Assembly (NCBI RefSeq): GCF_019399895.1
Contig: NC_091871.1
Span: forward strand, 4,865,001-4,929,000
Origin: Cardiocondyla obscurior
Taxonomy: Eukaryota; Arthropoda; Insecta; Hymenoptera; Formicidae
Length of the DNA stretch: 64,000 nt
Direction: 5' to 3'
Shown here: positions 14,301-23,300 of the stretch, piece by piece
How the letters are laid out: each line of letters opens with the position of its first letter
Position numbering within the stretch: position 1 is the stretch's first letter
Translations under genes and position numbers: made by a program
The notes under the pieces: generated by a model
Database searches by the model: none
What the model was told of the DNA's origin: nothing
Seen by the model: only the letters and a program-made list of their open reading frames with translations

Positions 14301-14444
14301 CAGCACTCCTGCGCGCGGAAGTTTATTTTCGGTGTATATTTTGTGGTTGTCGTCCTATTCGCCGCAGTTCTCATAGTGATCACCGTGTTGGCACCCATCG
14401 AAGAAACGTGGGCTACCTTCACCAACACTATTTCAAATTACTAA
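4995..14444 (+). CDS. Ferric-chelate reductase 1-like protein (reelin, DOMON and cytochrome b561 domains), complete
   Basis: Eleven exons join in frame to 1860 nt, 619 residues: 4995-5312, 5842-5933, 6982-7141, 10447-10647, 11207-11302, 11882-12038, 12537-12763, 13078-13318, 13445-13557, 13895-14008 and 14304-14444. A signal peptide (about 1-19) precedes a reelin domain (about 27-165), a Thr/Pro-rich linker (about 165-190), a DOMON domain (about 205-342, with GLSDDKNM and ECTNDNG), and a cytochrome b561 ferric-reductase region (about 370-540) with likely haem-ligand histidines H378 (RLHGALML), H419 (WHRLFM), H486 (NWAHWFVG) and H527 or H531. A sixth hydrophobic helix (about 580-602) follows. 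Known family role: FRRS1 and its insect homologues are membrane proteins thought to move electrons across the membrane to reduce ferric iron or similar acceptors. The length is close to that of insect homologues (about 600-650 residues). The start is the first ATG of the signal-peptide exon. Confidence 0.93.
5842..5933 (+). CDS. FRRS1-like exon 2: reelin domain, middle
   Basis: Acceptor ATGTTTAG and donor AA|GTGAGTA. Codes for residues 107-136 plus two bases of an Asn codon. It contains the family pattern FDWEVPIDYEGTIIF near the end of the reelin fold. This exon is too short to show as an open frame on its own. Confidence 0.88.
6982..7141 (+). CDS. FRRS1-like exon 3: end of reelin domain and Thr/Pro linker
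   Basis: Acceptor GTTTTTTGCAG and donor GCG|GTGAGTA. It completes Asn137 and codes for residues 138-190. The end of the reelin domain (YSTYWVGVESP) leads into a linker rich in Thr and Pro (STPPTPMTT, TTTPPYY), a likely O-glycosylated spacer between the two extracellular domains. Confidence 0.9.
7142..10446 (+). other. FRRS1-like intron 3 (3.3 kb)
   Basis: The longest intron of this gene, AT-rich, ending in CGTTCCAG. It holds a CT microsatellite near 8334-8373 and CpG-richer patches near 8560-8720, 9600-9800 and 10200-10400. Short frames in those patches have no domain features and are read as non-coding. Confidence 0.7.
8334..8373 (+). repeat. CT microsatellite
   Basis: An imperfect (CT)n run interrupted by TTTCTTT units inside intron 3 of the FRRS1-like gene. 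Confidence 0.9.
10447..10647 (+). CDS. FRRS1-like exon 4: start of DOMON domain
   Basis: Acceptor CGTTCCAG and donor ATG|GTAATTA, phase 0 at both ends. Codes for residues 191-257. Contains a cysteine-rich lead (TGCHTTKNCFGAPANC) and the first DOMON strands (YYFEMQARRDAKYVAVGLSD). Confidence 0.92.
11207..11302 (+). CDS. FRRS1-like exon 5: DOMON domain, middle
   Basis: Acceptor GGTGCGCAG and donor ATG|GTGAGTA. Codes for residues 258-289 (GEDSVVECTNDNGEIALHTS). The 96-nt exon was found by following phase from exon 4; it carries the conserved acidic and cysteine pattern of FRRS1 DOMON domains. Confidence 0.9.
11882..12038 (+). CDS. FRRS1-like exon 6: end of DOMON domain
   Basis: Acceptor TTATCCTTAG and donor AGAC|GTACGTA, phase 1 out. 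Codes for residues 290-341. Includes the DOMON pattern MIYCKFRRDK and the closing strand PYHLLVAAGS. Confidence 0.9.
12537..12763 (+). CDS. FRRS1-like exon 7: first b561 helix
   Basis: Acceptor TATTTTTTAG and donor ACT|GTAAGTG. Codes for residues 342-417. After a loop (HDLAYLG) comes LLIRLHGALMLASW, the first core helix with the likely haem-ligand His378, then GMLLARYYRQTW. Confidence 0.93.
13078..13318 (+). CDS. FRRS1-like exon 8: b561 helices 2-4
   Basis: Acceptor TTCTACTTTAAG and donor CAT|GTAAGTA, phase 1 out. Codes for residues 418-497. Two hydrophobic helices and the start of a third carry His419 and His486, both likely haem ligands. The loop FMAAMRPHPGAPRRALFNWA is typical of the family. 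Confidence 0.93.
13445..13557 (+). CDS. FRRS1-like exon 9: b561 helix 5
   Basis: Acceptor ATTTCTTTTAG and donor ACA|GTAAGAA. Codes for residues 498-535, including WILTAYVVFHVLTHLVLT with His527 and His531, one of which should be the fourth haem ligand. Confidence 0.9.
13895..14008 (+). CDS. FRRS1-like exon 10: cytoplasmic linker
   Basis: Acceptor CTTCTATTACAG and donor CCT|GTAAGAT, phase 0 at both ends. Codes for residues 536-573, a polar segment (SFPMKDMHSRGSMVHPDARR) between the b561 core and the final helix. Confidence 0.85.
14304..14444 (+). CDS. FRRS1-like exon 11: final helix and stop
   Basis: Acceptor TTTTTTCCGACAG. Codes for residues 574-619 and ends in TAA at 14442-14444. A strongly hydrophobic helix (YFVVVVLFAAVLIVITVL) is followed by a 16-residue tail ending ISNY. 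A different frame stays open after this point but is non-coding. Confidence 0.9.
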   Translation, partial: HSCARKFIFGVYFVVVVLFAAVLIVITVLAPIEETWATFTNTISNY

Positions 14445-14608
14445 GGCCGCTAATCAAGAGCATGGGAATATTCGTCACCGCCGCAATACACAGGCGGAAT
14501 ATTTCTACCGCGCCGTTAGAGAATGTCGCATTGACGATATCTATTTTTGGCGGGATTTTTCTACACAAATTAACATTAGGAGCATATAAATCCTATTTTA
14601 AGATAATA

Positions 14609-15034
14609 CCCGAGTGGAGATAAATCTAGCTAATCTGATTTTGCAGCTAGTGGTTATATCGCGCAGATTAAATATATTTCCTAACTAGTGACCAGCTTGG
14701 TACTAGCCATAAATTATAAGAAAATATTTATTATACACTGATTATCTTTAAAAAATAAAGTTGTCATTTAAAAAAAAAAAAAAAAATTTGTCTAGTATCA
14801 GTTGTCTTGTCACTGTCCAGCGCGGAGCATGTATTTAAAGCGCGGCGAAAAACGTTTAGATATCTAGCTTTTCTATCTCGTTATTAGCTCGTAATAATTA
14901 TCTACGTATCTAGTACGTTTTGAGTGTTACATTTCTGGCTCAGTGCTGGACAGTTTTACTAGACAGCCAACGAGGTGAACCACGAATTGGCTAGCTAACT
15001 ATTAGGTAACGGTGGGAATCAGTTTCCACTCGGG
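14609..15034. mobile_element. MITE-like DNA transposon, copy 1
   Basis: A 426-bp element without coding capacity. It begins CCCGAGTGGAGA and ends in the inverted form TTTCCACTCGGG, with the trinucleotide ATA on both sides as a probable 3-bp target-site duplication. Its sequence matches the reverse complement of 62921-63584 in three blocks (both ends and a middle A-run region) and lacks about 265 bp present there. It lies in or just past the 3' untranslated region of the FRRS1-like gene. The superfamily is uncertain; a 3-bp duplication would fit PIF/Harbinger. Confidence 0.75.
14754..14759 (+). terminator. putative poly(A) signal AATAAA of the FRRS1-like gene
   Basis: The clearest AATAAA on the + strand after the stop codon, 310 nt downstream, followed by a GT-rich stretch and an A-run. 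It falls inside the inverted-repeat element 14609-15034. In the related copy at 62921-63584 the matching position reads AAAGAAAAG, so the signal appears specific to this copy. Confidence 0.45.
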
Positions 15035-18000
15035 ATATTCTGGAAAATTGAATTCTAATCTCTTTTATAGAAAACTGCCATTAGTCTAAACTGTAGCATG
15101 ATATTATATTTTTTTAAATAAAAAGTGTATTTTTTAGAATTTTAGCGTATGAACATTATTTTTAGATATTATTCTCTGATATTTTATAAATATTAATTCT
15201 ATGTATACATTTCTGAAAGTGAGCATAACTGATATTATTAAGTATACGTAAATGCATGTTTAACGCAATACTCGTACAATGTCATCATCAAATTTTTTTG
15301 ATAATAATTATTGCGATATTAGCATTTGTTTTAAATGTATTCGTAAAAAATATAAATTATTTGTTACATTTTACAGTAATTTTTGCAATTTACCACAAAC
15401 TTGCCTACATTATGATGCAATATTCATTAACATTTAATTACATGTATATGACGCTAACACAATAAACGTATAAATATATTAAACATACATTTATTTTGCA
15501 GAAATATTATAGACTTATAAATTTAATATAACAAAATACAAATAGAGTATTATACTTCTTTTAATGTATAAAATTAATGTTTAGTAATATATATATTAAT
15601 ATATAATTAATAGCGTGCAATCAATTAAATAACTTGCCATAAAATATATCAACTAAATCGGAGATTGACTCCCTTTTCGTGGGTTGTTTATACATTAGCG
15701 CGAAAATTCTTATTCACTGTCTGGAGTACAACATACAACATGATTGGAGTAAAATTATGAGCTTTCTCGTTATTGATTTTTGATATAGCGGTATACCGTT
15801 TATCTTACACAGAAGCAATTAGCTGTATCATTAAAAAATGCAACGTTGTAGATACGTTGTAAAGAAATGAAAGATGCAATTTGTGTTAGCAAGTTTGCGG
15901 CAATATTACAATAATACTTGTAAAGTCGCTAACTGTAATAAAAAATAATTAAAAGTACACAATATTGCTATTTGCAAAATGATAAAAGCGGAAAATATCG
16001 TAAACGCAAATATTCCAATGCTATCCTATAACGCTATTGCGGCAATAAAACGTGATACACTTGCAATCTGACAATAACGTATTTGTTTTCTCTCTAATAC
16101 TTGTATTTTTACTTTAAAATGAGATAAAGACATACCAATAATTTAATTGACTATTAAATAAAATTGTTATCCTGTTGAATGAGTCGCGTTGTAAGATTTT
16201 CGCGAGGATTACCCTTTTCTTTATTATCCCTCCCTCCCCCACCCCGCTTTGGGATCATCCTTTTATCGTTTAGAATCGCGCAGAATAGGTCACCGGTTGA
16301 ACACGATTAAGTATGAGGTGCTGCTGTTAAACGGATTACGTAGAACTTGAGTTTTCTAAAGTAATAAAGGGGAGCTCTACGGCAAACTGATGAAATTCAT
16401 AGCGCCACGTACAAGGTGTTGCAAATAAATTGGACAACTATAGAACATGAGGTTAATTACTGTTCGACAAGAAAATCAATACCTTTAAATACACACGTAA
16501 ATTTATTTCTATTCTCATGATGCTGTTCCTTCAATGATGTCAAAAATATAGTACCATAAGCATTTCTTGATTAACATGTAACCGCGCATTTTTTATTATT
16601 AAGTTTCTTTTCGTGTCAATTTCTTGACATTTTACGATGGTTAATAAATGTGGCTTGATTTACAAGCGTGAAAGTATTAAATCAAAAGTAGATCGATTAT
16701 CACATATATCATATGTACGAACAATTGCAACTTAATTACTAGTATATTGATTTTTCTCCATGTAGATGTCAAGTTAAACTTTGCACAAAATTAATATGTA
16801 ACATGTTCGATGTACTTGGCTAGAATTTTTTTTTTTTTTTTTCTGTTAGTTTTGTGTTTGCTTTGTAATTTAATCATACGATAAGATGCATTTATTTTTT
16901 CTTGTTTATTTTTCATATGTGCAATATTGTAAACAACAAACTGTACCGAAGTAGAAAAATTAATAAACGTGAGGGAAAAAACGAAAATGCAAAGTTGATA
17001 AGATACAATCAATGACAATAAACGACGTTGTTCTATTGATTTTTGGCTGTAGACCAACTTTGAAGCTAGTTATGACGAACGATTCAGTGATAACATTCCG
17101 ATAATAGTCAGACTCACCTGACACGTTAACCAATCAACAAAGCTCGAGGCTCTCGTGCAGGACTGTACGTACGTTCAATCAAAACCATGCTTATATTTGT
17201 AATAAATTTTAATTTAATAATATAACTTTTATCATCCACGCGTTCGTACATATAGTTTTAATGAAAATTTATATTGCAGCACGCATAAAAGCATTTTATT
17301 TTTTATTTTTGTTTCAGTTATTCTCTATTAATAAAAAATGTCAATATTTTAAAAAGCTCGTAATGTCGCATGTGTTCGCAATTTTTATGTTAAAAACACT
17401 TGTGTCAAAATCAGTAGGCATATTCAAACTCAATAACCGTTTTAAATCTTTGTTAGTTAAACTATTTTATATAAAAGTAATTAATTCAACCGTGTTATCT
17501 CTGTGTTTTGAACCTTTTGTTTAACATTATCCTGAAAAGTTACCATTGAATTTTCCATTACGCTTTATCTAGGCAATTGGATATTCTTGTTGAATCCTCT
17601 CCATGTAATGGTCAATTTAACCCTTAACTAAAGTGGTGAAGACATTTCGCGTAACTGGAGCGCACGAGTTCATGAACCCACATATCACCTACTTTCATAC
17701 GAAGAATAATATTTATAAAAACAGATTGTTAAGTATATCTTTTTCTGCATGACATATTTTAAAAGAATTAAACAACAGAATTTAAAAAGAAATTTTAAGT
17801 TTAAAATAACCAAATGTACTAGATATACAAAAGGTATCGAATAATTATTTTCAATCATAATTCAGCACCGCGTTATGATTTAAAATGTAATCTTGTAAAC
17901 TGAGTTACATATTACTAAAATTTGACTAGACTCGTACCGCTTAAATTAAATATATTAATAATTACTATTCACTAAAGAATCAAGTCTGTATTAGATAATA

Positions 18001-18400
18001 ATTTACGAAATAAAGATTGTTAATTAAAGTTACTTTAAAAAAAATTAAAGCGTGCAATTATATCGTTTAAAATTTGACGTTAAAAAAGTGAAAATTATGC
18101 TTTGAAAGAATTGAAAATTGTTTAATCATTTATAAAAAATAGACGATAATGATTGAGATTGGAATTGTATTAAAGACATTAAGAATCATCTAATCATCGA
18201 TCAAAAACCAATTAGCTATGGATTAACGTGCTCATAGTATAGTATACTTAAAACTTTTAAATTTTAATCTTACTTATCGCTCGTTTTAACTCTGATCGGT
18301 CTTTGAAATGTGATTCCAATGTAATCTCCTTCTTTTCTATGTATTTTGATATAAATTTTGCAATCTTAATTCTCTTATCACTTTAAATCCCTAATATATG
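15035..18400. other. intergenic DNA, no gene seen
   Basis: AT-rich sequence between the two genes. Short frames at 15256-15465, 16791-17057 (minus) and 17261-17524 are low-complexity hydrophobic or Lys/Asn-rich translations without domains. A C-rich run (CCCTCCCTCCCCCACCCCGC) sits near 16228. Confidence 0.65.
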
Positions 18401-18611
18401 TACCATTTATTTTCACGAAATGAGAAAAGATAGATTTGGAGTGTACGGTAAACTCGATCAATTTTTGGGGCTTCGCAGTCTCGACATTACACCCCTAGCT
18501 GGTCGGCCTCTCAGGCACCCTCGATCGGAAGGCACGCACTTCCAGGCGGAATGTTTTCAGAGGGTTGGTAACGTGGCGGCTCGAGCAAAAAAATGGCGGC
18601 AGCCGATCGAA

Positions 18612-18682
18612 GGCGGTGGCGGCGGCGGCGGCGGCGTCGTTATGACGCATGCCGCGCTTTGGCGGCGGCGGCGGCGGCGGCG
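18612..18682 (+). repeat. GGC triplet repeats (two runs)
   Basis: Two near-perfect GGC runs of about 25 and 22 bp separated by unique sequence, inside the CpG-rich block. Confidence 0.9.
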
Positions 18683-18930
18683 TCTCTCGGCGGCGCCACC
18701 GTCGAACTACCCCCGCAGTTCGATTGGAGACACCGGCCGGTACCGACGGCCGTCGCGACGCTCCGCGACGCGTGTGTGTGCGTTCGTTCGTGCACCCTTT
18801 GCTCGCGTAGAGGTAGACAAATAAGAAAAGGAGTGCAAAAGGGAGAACAGTGGCGAGAACGAGAGGAGGCCGCGTCGTGCGACAGGTACGGGAAAAAACC
18901 GCCGGGAATTTCCACCGGCGTTGTGACGCG

Positions 18931-18950
18931 AAGCGACGCGACGCGACGCG
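18931..18950 (+). repeat. GCGAC pentanucleotide repeat
   Basis: A short tandem run of GCGAC units. The same unit recurs at 53359-53380 and, as its complement GTCGC, at 28888-28908. Confidence 0.85.
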
Positions 18951-19459
18951 AAACTAGAGCTGACGGTGCGTCGAGGGCGAAGGGGGTTGCGCCGCGAACC
19001 CTACGGGAACGGGAAAACCGGGAGAGAGTTCCGTGGCATCTCGGTGACGCTCGCGGCCGCTCCGATTCGCGTCGAACGCGGTGGCCTTGCCTTATCACGG
19101 GGCTCGAAGGGCAGTCTCGCTGAAACGACGCTTTTTCTCTTATTGATTTAGCAGCCCTTCGGTTCGCGGCCCGCGGCGCGATCGCTCGATAAGCTACATG
19201 TCCGCACGCACGTACCGCAGATGCGTATTTTCGGCGATGAGAGTCTCTCTCTTTCCCTCGCGGGCGCGACGACTTCAGCCCCTATCGATCAAAAACTACC
19301 CACGTATGATTCTCGACGGGTTAATCGGCCCTATCGCGAGGGCGTAGTATTATTGCTTCTCTCGAGGTCGGTTGCTTGTTGCTTGCACGCCACGGCCTGG
19401 TGCGTTGTATGGCCGATCTTACTTACGAAACGAATTTCACGCTTGGCCATGTAGATTAT

Positions 19460-21990
19460 TCGGTAATCGTTAGCGACGACGCATTAATATGTCAATGCGC
19501 AAAAAAGTTATGTTTTAATTCAACAAATTTTCTACTCTACGTATGTAGATTTTCCATATTAAAATTCGAGTTATGATACCTACATATTCAATATTTCTAA
19601 TCTGTTAAAAACATTCTTAACTAAAGCTCTCTTTTAATTAAAATAAAAAAAGTGAAACATTTAAACAAGTGAATATTAATTAATTAAAAAATAGATTAAA
19701 TCTACACATTACTCTGTATTATTTTTATTAACTGTTATTTTTATCAGTTGTTTTAATACGATTTTATTAAGCTATTTTAGCTATTTTAAATGATAGTACT
19801 TTTCAATTTTTACCGACAATTAAAAATTTTTTAACGTAAATTTTTAGCATTATAAATTTAGCTTTGATATTAAATAATATTAACAAGAGAAAGTTTATAA
19901 ATTGCGAATAAAAATTTACCTTAGTCGAATTGTTACATGGAACAGCTTTAAGTTACGTATCGAATGATACTGAACGTCAGTTTGTTAAAGGTTAAAATCT
20001 GTTAGTTATCGAGTCGTCAGATAATAGTACAATAGTACAACTTGATTCTCCCTTTGTCACATTGTATTTTACAGCATTCCGAATCGTATTGAGTAGAAAA
20101 AAGCTTTTCTTAAAATTCTCAATGAATTACGCTGCGCAAATACTAAATTATTAAGAGCTATTATAAAGCTGTAAATTGCTTATATTTGACAGATAATTAT
20201 CGTACTTGTACATTAAATGTTAACGTATTAAATATATTCTGAAACGTTAGGTAGTTTATTTAATACACGAAAAAAAAAATTTTTTTCTTGAACATACGTA
20301 TAAAAAGTCAAGTTTCTTCAATGTAAAAAAAAAAAAAAAAAGATATATATGTATATGTACATACATATATAAGTATATATAATAACAGAAAAACTAAAAA
20401 TGTAGTAAGATTGAATTAATTAAATTTCTTAACGTAACATATACCTATTTCAGGACATTTTAAGTGTCAGGAGATAAATATATTGAATATCTTTTCTATG
20501 AAAACAAATATTAATTTATATTGAGGAAAACTGTTTAATTATTGATTGTCATATTCAATTATCGTGACAACATTAAATGTAATTCTAGTCTGTGGCAGAA
20601 AATTGTAGAGTTAATTTAGCATATTATTTTATATATGAAATCTATGTAATATTATATAAATATGTAATAATTGAGTACCCATATGTATATGTACATATAT
20701 ACACATATATTATATTAATTATTTGTTATTATACATACGTTTGTAATTGCTAATTTAGCTTGTCATGATTTGTCTTACACAGATAAAGATATACACCGGT
20801 AATAACATATAGTGAATCATTACCTAATAAATTTTCATCAATTAATAAATAAAATATAATAGCGATAATAAAAGCTCGAAAGAGAAGCAATCTATAAATG
20901 TCGCGAGATATAATTTATTTAATATTTAATAACTCATAACGTGTATAAATAATAATAATAAATTTAATTATTAAAATTATTAAAAGTAAATTAGATAAAA
21001 CACAATTATTTCTAAAATACATTAAAATATTAAAATATGTTCTTACGCTAAATATGAAATGTAATTATACAATATTTTGGCCTCGATATGTTAGTACTCG
21101 TAATTTTTAAAAATTTATTTTTATGTTATTTTTTAAGCAATTGATTTAATCTCGACTTGGCTTAATAAAATTAGGAGATAAGTTAATATGTTGAATTTTT
21201 TGGAGAAACACTTCTTTCTTTACTGCGGTTAATGTTCAAAAAAGAAATTGACGTGCGCTTTCTGATTTTGAAGATTTAATGGTTAAAAAATCCAATTTTC
21301 AATGATACGTGAGAGGAAGACGATATTTGAGATATACGAGTTGCACTCGATATCCGTAACAGATCGCGACGTAACGCGATGGATGTAAAACCGATGCGTT
21401 TTATCCGCGGAATGCTGTAGCTTACATTGCGCGACCTGGGGATGGAAATTTCGGCCACGAGGCTCTGTCAGGGTAATCTTATCTGCCGCAACTTCGTGAC
21501 ACCAGTCGGTGACTTAAGCTGAAACGTCAACTATCGTCGGCTACGACAGTCGATATCGAGCTTCGCATTTACCTCGATCCTTGTCAGAATTTAAAGACAG
21601 CAAATGCATCTTATCCGATATAATCGACAAACCGATTACTTAATGTTTTTTCGAATTTCCTCAGCCTGCAGTAGTAAGTTTTTTTTTTTATTTAATTTTT
21701 ATTATTTCAGTTATTTCGCGAGTTTTCATAAAAATAACATTTTTACCATAGGATACGTAATAAACTTGATTTTTTTTTCAAATAATTTTATCAAGAGAAT
21801 TTTCTAATTTAGTTAAGATTTTCTAAAATAGGAGAAGCATAAAAAATAAAAACAACGCACAAACAGTGGTAATATTATTTACCATTTCGGAAAATTATTG
21901 CTTAAATTAACTACCTAAATTGATATAGCCGATAAAATGAGATTTGTAGACGCGATATTAACTTATCTCGTACATTGTTCCACATAACGA
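19460..21990. other. intergenic DNA, no gene seen
   Basis: Very AT-rich DNA with several TATATA/ATGTATAT-type runs (about 20341-20380 and 20685-20715). A short GC-richer island at 21290-21560 has no coding signature. Confidence 0.65.
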
Positions 21991-22250
21991 AGTCACGTGC
22001 TCCGACAATACCCCGAAAATTTAATTTTAACTACAGTGTAGGGTCGACTTTTTTCTGCAGCTGCGTACTCGGTCGCGGCGTCTTGCATATTCACGTAACG
22101 TTCGCGTCTGGCGACACCGACACGATGTGACGGAAGGGTGTAATGCGAACCTGGTAATAAAAGCGAAAAACTTAATTCCGTGAGTGTTAAATACTCGCGA
22201 GTTTGCGCGTTATTTCGGCTGTTGTGACAATTCGCCCTACACCATGCAAA

Positions 22251-22312
22251 CATCCTGCCGCGTGTTCTCTGCGAGCGGATGGCTGCGTCTCGGGAGTTCT
22301 TGCGGCAGGATG
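22251..22312. repeat. 11-bp perfect inverted repeat in a CpG-rich patch
   Basis: CATCCTGCCGC at 22251-22261 is repeated in inverted form (GCGGCAGGATG) at 22302-22312, with a 40-bp loop. It lies in a GC-rich patch (about 22030-22500), about 0.9 kb upstream of the EGF/LamG start codon. It could be a paired binding site or chance. Confidence 0.6.
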
Positions 22313-22917
22313 TACGATTATATCCTGTCTCTTCGCTCTGCAAATTTTGAAAAAGAAAACGAAAAAGAGAACGAGTCGGAGATAGAGACCGAGCGCGAGG
22401 CGAAAACAACCCCTTTGTGCGAGCCCGCGGGAAATATGCATGCCCGCATTGATATGCATACGGTGTCAAGTAAATTTGCATCGGGTATCGTGCGAAAATA
22501 GAGACCTATCATTTGCCATGATATAACGAGAATAGTAAACGCTACGAATACTTTGTTACGTACACGCCATTTGCAACTGAATCGACCTCGACCCGTGTCA
22601 ATTCACTTTTGCAGAACGGTGAATGATATATTCGCGATCGTCCTTGCTGCATTTATCTTTTATACATTATATTGTTATTGAACGTTTCTATTGAATAATT
22701 TCTAATCAATATTAAATTTTTATTAGATGTAATATCGCTGTTTAATCAGCCGAACCTCTTGAAAAAAATTATTTCTGTAAAAATTTCTTTTACATAAAAC
22801 TTTAAATTTAAGAAAAATATTTTTTAATTAAATATATTTACATGTAATATATTTTTGTCACCGAGATTAGGAGTTATCTGTTTCACTTATTGGTTCTTTG
22901 ATTCATTTGGTTCACAG

Positions 22918-23182
22918 AGAAATCAACGAGGGCTCCGCGTTATCGGTGTCAGCTTCGGTTCATCGCGTTGTGACGAGTGTCTCGGATCGGTGCATCGCTT
23001 GGTGCTAGTAATCGCGAGTAATTAGTGATTCGGTAGATTGAGAGATAGATAGAGAGAGAGAGAGAAAGAAAGGGAGTGTGTGTGTGTCTCGCGTGTGCTG
23101 CGTAGTGATCGACAGGATCCGTTGGAGCATGCGACAGTAAGGACTTATCGACCCTAGCGACGTATATGTTTATCGCTAGACA
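22918..23182 (+). other. 5' untranslated exon part of the EGF/LamG gene
   Basis: An acceptor with a pyrimidine-rich lead (TTCATTTGGTTCACAG) ends at 22917. The following 265 bp have the composition of an insect 5' leader, with (GA)n and (GT)n tracts at 23041-23094, and run directly into the signal-peptide start codon at 23183. A non-coding first exon further upstream is implied. This is inference from sequence pattern only. Confidence 0.45.
23041..23094 (+). repeat. GA and GT microsatellites in the probable 5' leader
   Basis: Imperfect (GA)n, then AAAGAAAGGG, then (GT)n, within the putative 5' untranslated region 90-140 nt before the start codon. Confidence 0.85.
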
Positions 23183-23300
23183 ATGGCTGGACTACGCTAC
23201 GTTTACCGGCTCTTCGTCATTTTGGGATACCTGTCGATCGTTACGGTGTTCGCTCAGAACCCTGTGGAGGAGAAAACCACCTTCGAGGCTGCTTTCCAAG
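23183..23300 (+). CDS. EGF/LamG gene exon 1: signal peptide
   Basis: Codes for 39 residues plus one base. MAGLRYVYRLFVILGYLSIV then TVFAQ is a textbook signal peptide with likely cleavage after VFA. The mature N-terminus begins QNPVEEKTTFEAAFQ. Donor CAAG|GTAAGA, phase 1 out. The start is the only in-frame ATG before the hydrophobic core. Confidence 0.88.

Larger units (their letters stand above)
18420..19210. promoter_or_regulatory. CpG-rich, GGC-repeat block; candidate distal promoter
   Basis: About 800 bp very rich in CpG, containing two GGC triplet runs (about 18612-18636 and 18661-18682), a GCGAC pentanucleotide run (18931-18950) and donor-like GTACGG near 18886. Open frames exist on both strands in several registers, which reflects lack of stops in GC-rich DNA. 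It lies 4-4.8 kb upstream of the EGF/LamG start codon, whose exon seems to be spliced to an upstream non-coding exon, so a role as distal promoter or first exon is plausible but unproven. Confidence 0.35.

Noticed and set aside
18593..19123. A 176-codon open frame, with another of 152 codons on the opposite strand
   Set aside because: The block is GC- and GGC-rich, so stops are rare in all frames. The translations are Arg/Ala-rich without domains or splice context.
21993..22481. A 162-codon minus-strand open frame
   Set aside because: Several frames on both strands are open over the same CpG-rich stretch, and the Arg/Ser-rich translation shows no domain.
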